From: Mansonella perstans
Lineage: Eukaryota > Nematoda > Chromadorea > Rhabditida > Onchocercidae
Assembly (NCBI GenBank): GCA_037074765.1
Contig: JBAMDO010000468.1
Span: 1-15,192 of the forward strand
Length of the DNA: 15,192 nt
Direction of reading: 5' to 3'
Shown piece by piece: positions 10,301 through 15,192 of this stretch; within the stretch, counting starts at the first letter, position 1; every line of letters starts with the position of its first letter. The notes under the pieces are model-generated. The model did no database searches. It was given only the letters and a program-made list of their open reading frames with translations, and had not been told where the DNA came from. Both the position numbers and the translations under genes were made by a program.

Positions 10301-11245
10301 ATGAATGATACGGCTTTAAGTGATAAATTAAGTGCAAAATCTCCAAAATAAATGTTTCGCACTTTTATTAGCAGTTAAATTTTTCTAAAATTAAAATTAC
10401 AAATTTTATGAAAATTATCAGTAAAAATTAGACTTTTGTTTCCATCATTTGAAACGTTTCTAGAAGAAATCTGTGAAATTTGTAACGTTTGAAATTTGGT
10501 AGAAATTTGCACTACTGGTGAATTCAGAGAAAGACAATGTTTCAGATTAAAAGACGTTCAGATGGGACACGATATATTACCAGGAAGCCAATTCGAAATA
10601 AATTACTGAAGGAACGAGAAGAGCAATTAAATAAAGTGAATTGCGTTTTCTTTTTTTTTTCGGATTTTCAGTTTCAATGCGACAAATTTTTCTTGCTTTT
10701 TATATCAAATTGAGAATTTAAATGTCTCGAGGAATCAGTCATTGAGGAAAAAAAGTCTTGTTTAGGAGCGCACAGGTGTGAGTACGGATGACGATGCATT
10801 GAGTGAATTGAAAACTGGTCGATTTTGGACTCGAGAGGAGCGCAAAAGGCAATGGGAACGAGCCAAACAACGCAAATTACGATATCACCAATTAATGGCC
10901 CAACGAAATCAACAACCATCAGATCATGTAAGTGATAATTTCGAACAATTTCAAAAACTGAAACAAGTAATGGATTAATTTTATAATTAATTGGGAATGA
11001 CAAATCGAATAACCTCTTTCCAAATATATTCAGATTTATTTCAGTATAGCCCTTCAGAGGATGTGGATAATTCAGACTTCCGTATTTTTCAGTTAATTGT
11101 GCAGTTATCACGAAAAAAGATGATGCGTCAAAAAGGTAATCCATTGCTGGACAAATTTACCACAATTCAAGAATTTATGGCTCATGCAAATCGTGATATT
11201 TCTAGTCGTTCCATTGACGGGATTTTATCCGTTACTACTGTATAA
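1241..11245 (+). CDS. PDZRN3/4-like: PDZRN3/PDZRN4 (LNX3/4)-like PDZ scaffold protein, spliced, 5' end uncertain
   Basis: Exons were rebuilt from splice sites and phase: 1241-1368, 3576-3636, 5231-5329, 5754-5816, 6032-6127, 6275-6388, 6739-6866, 7062-7185, 7873 to about 8022, 8265-8378, 8550-8693, 9139-9385, 10546-10635, 10766-10927, 11045-11245. All junctions are in phase except the one after 8022, where a stop interrupts the frame. Order of parts: PDZ domain (about residues 62-147, counting from Met 1241), acidic linker, [13 protein letters not shown], short coiled coil, [15 protein letters not shown], Gln-rich helix, [27 protein letters not shown], and C-terminal SVTTV. These match the order and wording of vertebrate PDZRN3/4 from their second PDZ domain onward. 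Vertebrate members are RING E3 ligases and membrane-linked scaffolds at synapses and junctions. No RING or first PDZ is visible here. Start Met 1241 is only the first in-frame ATG of an exon that may instead begin at an acceptor near 1254. Family call sure, exact N-terminus not. Confidence 0.85.
1833..1857. repeat. ATT trinucleotide microsatellite
   Basis: About eight consecutive ATT units lie in the first visible intron. This is a simple repeat of a kind expected in A+T-rich introns. Confidence 0.85.
2163..2180. repeat. 18-bp perfect AT palindrome
   Basis: ATACATATATATATGTAT is its own reverse complement. It lies in a run of alternating purine and pyrimidine. No protein site is implied. Confidence 0.8.
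2417..2513 (+). repeat. Purine tract 1 with GA microsatellite
   Basis: Bases 2417-2474 are 58 uninterrupted purines, including (GA)n, GAAA repeats and AAGGAAAAAG. The purine-rich run continues with four T interruptions to about 2513. Confidence 0.9.
2551..2581. repeat. Short direct repeat TGGTTTGTCTTAA, two copies
   Basis: Identical 13-base copies start at 2551 and 2569 (period 18). They sit between two purine tracts. No known motif was recognised. Confidence 0.8.
2616..2720 (+). repeat. Purine tract 2
   Basis: GAAAGG, GAAGGAAGAG and GGAGAGAGAAG motifs with only scattered pyrimidines. The purines are again on the sense strand of the gene. Confidence 0.8.
2781..2840. repeat. 60-base near-perfect palindrome (30-bp arms, no spacer)
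   Basis: The axis lies between 2810 and 2811. Reading outward, 28 of 30 positions are Watson-Crick pairs. One position is G/T (2796/2825), a wobble if transcribed, and one is T/T (2785/2836). The outer arms carry TTTATTTCAG and its mirror, so this is not merely alternating AT. As DNA it could extrude a cruciform. As RNA it would make a long hairpin. Confidence 0.9.
3371..3496 (+). repeat. Purine tract 3 (GGA/GAA-rich)
   Basis: Bases 3402-3444 are uninterrupted purines built from GGAGGAAGAG-type units, flanked by further purine-rich sequence. The tract ends about 80 bases before the exon at 3576, where a pyrimidine tract would be more usual. The minus-strand ORF here is just the Ser/Phe/Leu reading of the complementary pyrimidines. 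Confidence 0.85.
4049..4117. repeat. Degenerate ATTGCAAYGTTAAAAAAAA repeat with small hairpin
   Basis: Two copies of ATTGCAACGTTAAAAAAAA/ATTGCAATGTTAAAAAAAA lie about 31 bases apart. The second runs into AAAAGTTG-TTGCCTTG-CAACTTTT, an 8-bp stem with an 8-base loop at about 4094-4117. Confidence 0.65.
4388..4459. repeat. 36-base tandem duplication, two copies
   Basis: The unit starts TATTCCTGTTCAGTATTCGA and ends in GTGTTTTTT. It occurs at 4388 and again at 4424, identical except for the length of the terminal T run. Identity this high suggests a recent duplication. It contains CAG but sits mid-intron. Confidence 0.92.
4521..4559. repeat. 19-base tandem duplication ATTTCACATTTAATTTTTT
   Basis: Two adjacent identical copies start at 4521 and 4540. 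It lies close to the 36-base duplication, so this part of the intron has expanded twice by short tandem duplication. Confidence 0.9.
4614..4633. repeat. 20-bp perfect palindrome
   Basis: ATAACATATTAATATGTTAT reads the same on both strands. Such AT palindromes arise easily in this base composition. Confidence 0.85.
5330..5753 (+). other. Intron within the PDZ domain
   Basis: Donor GTTGCT and acceptor TTTAG ending at 5753. Nothing else was recognised. The plus-strand ORF at 5576-5758 is intronic and unlike any family known to me. Confidence 0.8.
6275..6866 (+). other. Acidic linker exons after the PDZ domain
   Basis: Exon 6275-6388 begins [10 protein letters not shown] and is rich in D and E. 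Exon 6739-6866 carries [20 protein letters not shown]. The joined [13 protein letters not shown] resembles the EKDSG-type motif that follows the second PDZ of vertebrate PDZRN3/4. The intron between them (6389-6738, 350 bases) shows nothing notable. The sequence looks disordered and phosphorylatable. The weak donor GTTATT at 6128 could be read through to a TGA at 6146-6148, giving a protein ending just after the PDZ domain. Confidence 0.8.
7186..7872 (+). other. Intron carrying a block of higher G+C and strong secondary structure
   Basis: The outer parts are ordinary A/T-rich intron. The middle (about 7240-7690) is visibly richer in G and C and has no long homopolymers after 7305. It is not coding: stops occur in all plus frames, and the minus ORF at 7145-7336 is unlike any known protein. 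Confidence 0.75.
7264..7686. ncRNA. Candidate structured RNA or inverted-repeat element, multi-branched
   Basis: Bases 7264-7278 (GATTTGATTGGATTC) pair with 7673-7686 (GAACCAATCAAGTC): 14 pairs with one G/T and one bulged A, enclosing about 400 bases. Inside are successive arms: CTGTCAC/GTGACAG (7357/7383), AGGTCAT/ATGACCT (7400/7439), GCGGAT/ATCCGC (7471/7491), AGTGT-GCC/GGC-ACACT (7502/7543) with inner AGGCT-AACG-AGCCT (7517-7530), and a 15-position stem 7566-7580/7585-7599 with an ACAT loop and one A/G mismatch. GGTTAGAGCA at 7413 recalls a tRNA D-arm or A box, but no B box was found. T4 and longer runs lie inside, so plain Pol III transcription is doubtful. It could be an intronic ncRNA, a SINE or MITE-like repeat, or a folded splicing element. 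I do not recognise a family. Confidence 0.45.
8265..8693 (+). other. Two exons of low-complexity linker after the split point
   Basis: Exon 8265-8378 (acceptor GATTTTCAG) is open only when entered with one base completing a codon: [20 protein letters not shown]. It ends with two bases before GTAATT. Exon 8550-8693 fits that phase and ends YRPQR before GTAAAA. The text is polar and matches nothing specifically. It occupies the position of the variable linker in vertebrate relatives. Met at 8272 is a possible internal start if this part is transcribed separately. Confidence 0.65.
8694..9138 (+). other. Intron with a possible alternative first exon
   Basis: Donor GTAAAA at 8694 and acceptor ATTGGTAG ending at 9138. 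It includes AAT-rich repeats (8995-9037). The segment 8770-8828 has acceptor CACTTTTAG and donor AAAAG|GTTTTT. It reads [20 protein letters not shown] and ends in the phase that exon 9139 needs. Its entry phase does not fit exon 8693, so it could serve only as a first exon with Met 8779. Confidence 0.45.
9139..9385 (+). other. Gln/Met-rich helical exon ending in EWK
   Basis: This is the longest exon of the gene. It reads [20 protein letters not shown], helical and rich in Q, then an N/D-rich stretch, and ends in SCEWK at GTAGAA. The EWK continues into the next exon as [13 protein letters not shown], the start of the conserved C-terminal region. Vertebrate PDZRN3 also has a Q/M-rich segment shortly before its EWK. 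Confidence 0.85.
9386..10545 (+). other. Intron (1.16 kb) of the C-terminal half
   Basis: Donor GTAGAA and acceptor TGTTTCAG ending at 10545. There are no clear repeats. The plus-strand ORF at 9452-9640 is basic and Phe-rich and looks fortuitous. A 17-codon frame from ATG 9642 to a GTACTT donor at 9693 is discussed under findings. Confidence 0.75.
10546..11245 (+). other. LNX3H-type C-terminal region and PDZ-binding tail
   Basis: Exons 10546-10635, 10766-10927 and 11045-11245 join at phase 0. They read [74 protein letters not shown] and TIQEF, and finish SVTTV. Each block aligns without gaps with the C-terminal homology region shared by vertebrate LNX3/PDZRN3 and PDZRN4. The last residues fit a class I PDZ ligand (T-x-V). 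In the last exon, TTTTTCAG at 11092 is a second, in-frame acceptor that would drop 16 residues ([16 protein letters not shown]). Confidence 0.93.
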
Positions 11246-12530
11246 AATTTACGTTTAAAGGAAAAGAAAAAAGAAGAAAATTGAAATTTCTTCTTGGTGA
11301 TATATTTTATTCTATAAAAACTTGCAAATTCTTTCCTTTTTTTTGGTGATATGAATCATTATGACAACTGATAGTTTTCAAAATTCCCAAATATTCTAAT
11401 TTGTTACACTCTTTCATGCTTATGTGGATTGTTTTTAAAAAAAAAGCATAAAAAGTTTCATATCCCGCATTTCAGTATCAAATCTGTTGAGAGAAAGAGA
11501 GAAAGAAAATCCATTTACATATATTTACAGACGAAAAAAAAAACGGAAAAAAGTGTAAAAATTCTGAGTAATTCAATTTGCTAAAAATAATTCACGGTAA
11601 AAAGGCATTGTTTGTACGACCGACATAGACAGTTTACAAAATTGTTACCAAACAGGAATTAGAAACTTTTTTTAACCATTGTACGACAATGATGAATTTT
11701 TTATGAATATAATATGACTAAATGGTGTCAAAAATATTCTTATCTTATCAGCCACGTTAATGATGATAAAAAGTTAAAAGTTCGACATCATAATTTGATA
11801 TTGTCATGAAAATAGTACTGAATGTAACTTAATTCATTAACTTTGAAATGACTAAATAAAGTAATTTTTCAGATTTTAAAATTCAATAAGTGAAAGATTA
11901 ATTCAATCCGCTGATTCAACTTGTGATATTGATTGATGTCGCTTGTAAAAACTTGTAAATTTTTTAAACCCATAGCAGTATAAATCCATGGATAAAAAAG
12001 GTATGGCGGAAAGAAAATTTGCAAAAAGTGACAAAAACTGAATTAAAATTGACATAATTCCTGAAAAAAAGAAGAGAAAGAAAACCCGATAACACACAAC
12101 ATGAATGAAATTCCTGAAAACTTTCAATTCGGGGCTAGTATTTTAACAATGCAGGATTGTCATTTTTGCAAAATCCAGAGATGTATCAAAACTACTAACA
12201 ATACCAAAAAAGATTTCTTATTCTATTTCCTTTCTCAACCATTTTTGCAAATCCGCCCGGCAAAATCTTGTATATTTTATCTCGTACAAAATTTAAATAA
12301 AAAGAATTAACAGCTAGGAAAAAAACATTTCTGGTCCTTTAAAATATGCAAATAAACGCACCCGCATATATACAAACAAGAGGAAATGGGGTAGCATGTG
12401 TAAAATGAACACTTTATATATGAAATGAAATGAAGTTCTTTCACTTCTTTCAAAATGAAAGAATCAAGCACTGGTAGGAGTATTTGAAACTTTAAAAACT
12501 TCAGAAAATATCCAAACGTGAGCAATGAAT
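11246..12530. other. Convergent intergenic region with both 3' UTRs
   Basis: The PDZRN-like gene ends at 11245 and hlh-30 ends at 12531 from the other side. On the plus strand the first AATAAA after the stop is at 11855-11860, a plausible poly(A) signal. On the minus strand only a TATAAA variant is close (12413-12418). The small ORFs at 11903-12127, 12101-12310 and 12307-12534 have no recognisable content. No RNA gene was seen. Confidence 0.65.
11855..11860 (+). terminator. Candidate poly(A) signal AATAAA for the PDZRN-like gene
   Basis: It lies about 610 bases after the stop codon, followed by a T-rich stretch (GTAATTTTTCAG). It is the first canonical hexamer downstream. Variant signals nearer the stop cannot be excluded. 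Confidence 0.4.
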
Positions 12531-12539
12531 TCACGTGAA
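12530..12539. promoter_or_regulatory. TTCACGTGAA palindrome, consensus MiT/TFE E-box, on the hlh-30 stop codon
   Basis: A perfect 10-bp palindrome with the TCACGTGA core that TFEB and HLH-30 prefer. It lies across the last codons and stop (TTC ACG TGA) of the gene for such a factor. I noticed no other CACGTG in the window. It may be coincidental coding sequence. Confidence 0.45.
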
Positions 12540-13096
12540 ATCCATGTTGGCTTGTTGGTGATAAGTGTTGGATGCAGCTGCCTGGTCATGATGATTATCC
12601 GGCGAGAAATTGGCATGATCCCATAGTATGTCTGGTGATAACTGATTATTCAAATTAGTTGACGGTGCTGTTCCAGTTCCAGCTGCTGATATCATTGGGT
12701 CATCCTACAAATCCATTTTTTGAACAAATATTTTGGGAGTAGATATTTCGTGAAAAAAAGAACGGTTAAAATTTGAAAACGAAAAACCTGTAAAATGGAA
12801 CGCATTGCATTCAAATCATCCATGATAAGGTCTGGAAATCCCTGCTGTTGTGAATTCAACGTTGGTGCATTTGACTGAGCAAAAGTATCCGTAGAATATG
12901 GATTCTCTGCTGTACTAAAATTACCAACATGTTCTAACGGCAACTTAATGAAGATGCATCATCAATTCGTTCACTTAAAAATAATATACCTCATAAATGA
13001 ACCACCGTCCCGACGGCTATTCAGACTGGATACCGGACTATTGATTGAAATGGCAGCAGTTGTATCAGTTAATTGTGACACGAATCCAGTAGAGCT
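12531..13096 (-). other. C-terminal activation region of hlh-30
   Basis: Three exons give a Ser/Thr-rich stretch ([20 protein letters not shown]), then [17 protein letters not shown] and DDPMISAAG. The DLIMDD...DDPM wording parallels the DILMDD...DPLL of vertebrate relatives. The end is rich in Asn, His and Gln ([20 protein letters not shown]) and closes FT-stop. A role in transactivation is inferred from family position and acidity. Confidence 0.8.
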
Positions 13097-15014
13097 CTGA
13101 AAGAAAATCAGAATCAGTAATGAAAAATATGCCAACTTCGCTATTTTGTCTTGCTTTTCTTCACATCATTAGATCATATCAGCAGAAAAAATGATTAAGA
13201 TATTTTCGATAATTCATATGTAAAATATTTTTAATGTGTAAATTCATTTAAACTATTAGGGATGTTTACTTTTAATTCAAAAAAGTAAGAAAAAAAGAAC
13301 GAACAATACAATTAGATGGTGTATGAGAAGGTGAAGGGGGAATTTCATCGAATGGTTCTTGTTTTATGGCTCGTTCATCGTTCGAAAATGATGATAGTGG
13401 TATTGGTGGTAAACTTACCGAAGCTGGTGGTACAGCAATGCCGTTTTTTTGCAAATGATTTTCAAGCTCCTATAATTTTCACAAATTTTATAATGATGAA
13501 AATATGAAAAAGAAAACGATCAATCATATAACTGAAATCAATTTTTATCTATTAAGTGTAATCGCATTCAATCCTAATAACTTGTAACACAACTGTTTAA
13601 TAATTTTCAACTACTAAATCTAATGGAAAAATTCTTTCCAAGAATAAATTTCATGATGTATGAAAGATATAAAGCAGCGAAATAGTAAATAGTCTAGAAT
13701 TCCAGTATTCGTTCAGAGCTAATTTGTGAAATTTACCATCTAACCCAGTAAATTAGAGTAATAAGCAATATTAATTAAATCAATAAAATTTACTTTAACC
13801 CTATCAGCGTACATCCGTGCTGCTTGTTCCAACCTTGCCTGATATTGTTGTTGCCGCAACATCAATTCACGATCCTTTTGCAGTTGCCGGATATAGTCAC
13901 ATGATGCTTTTAATATAGTTCCTTTATTTAGTTTCAGTTCTCTGAAATATAACCAATACTTACAAATTGGAATAATTAAAAAAATACCGGAAAAAAAAAG
14001 AATTCGTTTGCATAAATTACGGAGGCAAAAAAAAGGAATCTTTTTTAAAATTTCGAAACACTTACTCGGATGAACTTTTGGGAAGCATGAGTCCCAGTTC
14101 CTTTATACGATCATTGATATTGTAACGTCTTCTTCGCTCAACTGTAACAGTAAATATTTACAAATTGATTTTAAAAAAATTAAAATAGAAACACAACTAC
14201 TGATAAGTTATTTGAGAAAAACGTTCCGTCATCTGCTCCGGTTGTGAGAAACGTTATTTCATCTACTCTTAGGCCTGGAAATGAATAATGGATTCAAGCG
14301 GTGAGATTTTTACACCTTCAATTTAAAAATAGAAAAAAAATGCAAAAATTTACTGCTATGTAGTAAAGTCGCACTCATCGTTTACGTTAATAAATCATAA
14401 TGATACACTTTCATACTTGTGACTTTTCAAATTACGAGTCAAATATTTGAAAATTTCATACTTATTAAGACTCAGAGTTAAATATCTAGAAATGTAATAA
14501 ACTTACTCATATTATGTATATCTTTTTTCCTTCTTTCACGATAAAAATCTTGATCATTGCCAATATCCTGACTGACATTACGCACTAGTGTTTCCATGTC
14601 TAAACTACTAGTCGGAGCGCTTGATGATACCACCTGGCGACAATTTGAGCCAGTAATTGATATCGAGCTTATAGACGATATACTTTGACCCGAATCAACT
14701 AAACTTATTATTACCTTTCTTTTTCTAAACTTTTTTTTTTTAAAAAAAAAAGAAAAAGGAATAGTGCTGGAATAGAAAAAGTGAATAGTGCTGGAATAGA
14801 AAAAGGAATAGAAAAAGTGCCATCGGACACAATAAAGGCTTCGATTGGCGTCTGAAAATATGGCATTTTTCTATTGAAATATGAGAAAACCTCCAACAGT
14901 AAACTTACAAGAATTATTTGCACCGGGAATCAATCGGCCTTTTGAAACTGTCGCACCACGCAACGTTGATGTTAGTGTTGTTAAGCCATCGGTGCAATCA
15001 TAAGTTACCGGAAG
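12531..15014 (-). CDS. hlh-30: HLH-30/TFEB/MITF-family bHLH-leucine zipper transcription factor, 5' partial
   Basis: Exons in transcript order: 15014-14909, 14698-14507, 14141-14066, 13941-13794, 13469-13305, 13096-12990, 12914-12788, 12704-12531. All phases fit and give 364 codons plus TGA. The N-terminal exons lie beyond the window. The protein reads [60 protein letters not shown], then a zipper, [25 protein letters not shown] and a final MDFT. This is the MiT/TFE arrangement including its own bHLH wording. The family binds E-box and CLEAR sites (CACGTG) as dimers. In worms HLH-30 drives lysosome, autophagy, fasting and stress genes, shuttling from cytoplasm to nucleus. The N-terminal Rag- and 14-3-3-binding parts cannot be assessed here. 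Family assignment is secure. Orthology to C. elegans hlh-30 is inferred from it being the nematode MiT/TFE member. Confidence 0.93.
13305..13940 (-). other. Leucine zipper and SUMO-type site of hlh-30
   Basis: After QLQK the helix continues [20 protein letters not shown] and [14 protein letters not shown], the same length as the vertebrate MITF zipper. Of the four heptad leucines remembered from MITF, positions two and four are Leu, while one is Gln and three is Tyr. Downstream, AIKQEP (Lys about residue 210) fits the psi-K-x-E SUMO consensus and lies where MITF has its IKQEP. Confidence 0.85.
13470..13793 (-). other. Intron between the two zipper exons of hlh-30
   Basis: Donor GTAAAT and acceptor AATTATAG in the minus sense. 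It is A/T-rich with no other features seen. Confidence 0.85.
13794..14698 (-). other. bHLH DNA-binding domain of hlh-30
   Basis: Three exons encode it. The basic region (about residues 87-105 of the visible protein) has the H-x-x-x-E-x-x-x-R set, as HNMIERRRR, that reads CACGTG. Helix 1 is [13 protein letters not shown], the loop is PKSSSEELKLNKG, and helix 2 is [14 protein letters not shown]. Ile 100 and Glu 125 are split by introns. The intron inside the basic region separates HNM from IERRRR. The family's usual Val in KASVDYI is Cys here. Confidence 0.95.
14142..14506 (-). other. Intron inside the hlh-30 basic region
   Basis: Donor GTAAGT at 14506 and acceptor GTTACAG next to 14141. On the minus strand, 14277-14200 begins with a good acceptor (TTTCCAG) and stays open in the entering phase ([20 protein letters not shown]). 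However, no donor of the right exit phase was found. Confidence 0.8.
14759..14821. repeat. 24-base tandem repeat, two copies plus a partial third
   Basis: GAATAGTGCTGGAATAGAAA-type units start at 14759 and 14783, followed by a partial copy to 14821. They lie in the 210-base intron 14699-14908 of hlh-30, next to an A/T homopolymer hairpin (about 14719-14758). On the minus strand the units give TTCCAGCAC, that is, extra AG acceptors. Confidence 0.9.
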
Positions 15015-15192
15015 CTGTAACTGAATTAACGTCCATACATGATTGCAAATTATCCATTAAATGGTAAAACTTATAAAATCCAACAATATCATTTACTAAT
15101 AATTAAAAAGTAATTTTCACCATTTCGATTTTATATAATAATATAATCAATCTTCTTTACGTTTCCCATCTTTTTTCTTTCATTTTTTTTTT
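15015..15192 (-). other. Upstream intron of hlh-30 running off the window
   Basis: The acceptor TTACAG lies next to exon 15014. The exon is entered at phase 0, so a coding exon lies beyond the window. The short frame MDNLQSCMDV just upstream is in another frame and cannot join it. Confidence 0.7.

Noticed and set aside
10674..11144. Minus-strand 156-residue ORF, the longest in the window
   Set aside because: It is antisense to the strongly conserved LNX3H exons on the plus strand. Its length comes from their low stop content in that frame.
12101..12310. Plus-strand 69-residue ORF in the intergenic region, with two C-x-x-C-like cysteines
   Set aside because: No homology, no partner exons, low-complexity end. 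It sits in the 3' region of hlh-30.
12307..12534. Minus-strand 75-residue ORF overlapping the hlh-30 stop
   Set aside because: It is in another frame and lies in the 3' UTR of hlh-30. No recognisable content.
14200..14277. Alternative exon inside the hlh-30 basic region (minus strand)
   Set aside because: Acceptor and entry phase are good, but I found no donor of the right exit phase. Inclusion would break the DNA-binding domain.
14711..14923. Minus-strand 70-residue ORF in hlh-30
   Set aside because: It reads the tandem repeat and A/T runs of an intron and overlaps the donor of exon 14909.
15015..15065. MDNLQSCMDV frame as the first exon of hlh-30
   Set aside because: It runs into a stop in its own frame and no donor joins it to exon 15014 with an intron of workable length.

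Overview
The window looks like nematode nuclear DNA, possibly from a filarial or other clade III parasite. The evidence is very A+T-rich DNA, small exons of about 60-250 bases, short introns ending in TTTCAG, TTTTAG or ATAG, and two recognisable metazoan genes with nematode-style structure. No rRNA, tRNA, CRISPR array, bacterial operon or transposase was recognised. Many six-frame ORFs here are single exons of spliced genes or chance ORFs in introns, so the genes were rebuilt by hand from splice sites, reading phase and family resemblance.

Layout. Bases 1-1240 show no gene. A plus-strand gene runs from about 1241 to 11245. It is a PDZRN3/PDZRN4 (LNX3/LNX4)-like scaffold gene: one complete PDZ domain, an acidic and coiled linker, the family motif [15 protein letters not shown], a glutamine-rich helical stretch, the LNX3H-type C-terminal region, and the C-terminal PDZ ligand SVTTV. 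No RING finger or first PDZ domain is visible. They are either upstream of the window or absent. Its first visible intron (1369-3575) holds three purine-rich tracts and a 60-base palindrome. Its second (3637-5230) holds small tandem repeats. Its intron 7186-7872 contains a block richer in G+C with an orderly series of base-paired arms closed by a long-range stem.

The 1.3 kb between 11246 and 12530 is the shared 3' region of two convergent genes. The minus-strand gene (15014 down to 12531, truncated 5' by the window) encodes an HLH-30/TFEB/MITF-family bHLH-leucine zipper factor. It has the complete DNA-binding domain, zipper, a SUMO-type IKQEP site, a DDLN-type acidic helix and the stop codon.

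The two genes are probably unrelated in function. One is a scaffold or ubiquitin-ligase-family protein, and the other is a regulator of lysosome, autophagy and stress genes. Points most worth checking are the structured intronic element at 7264-7686, the in-frame stop at 8020-8022 that splits the PDZRN-like gene after its conserved motif, phase-compatible alternative first exons, and a TTCACGTGAA palindrome on the hlh-30 stop codon.
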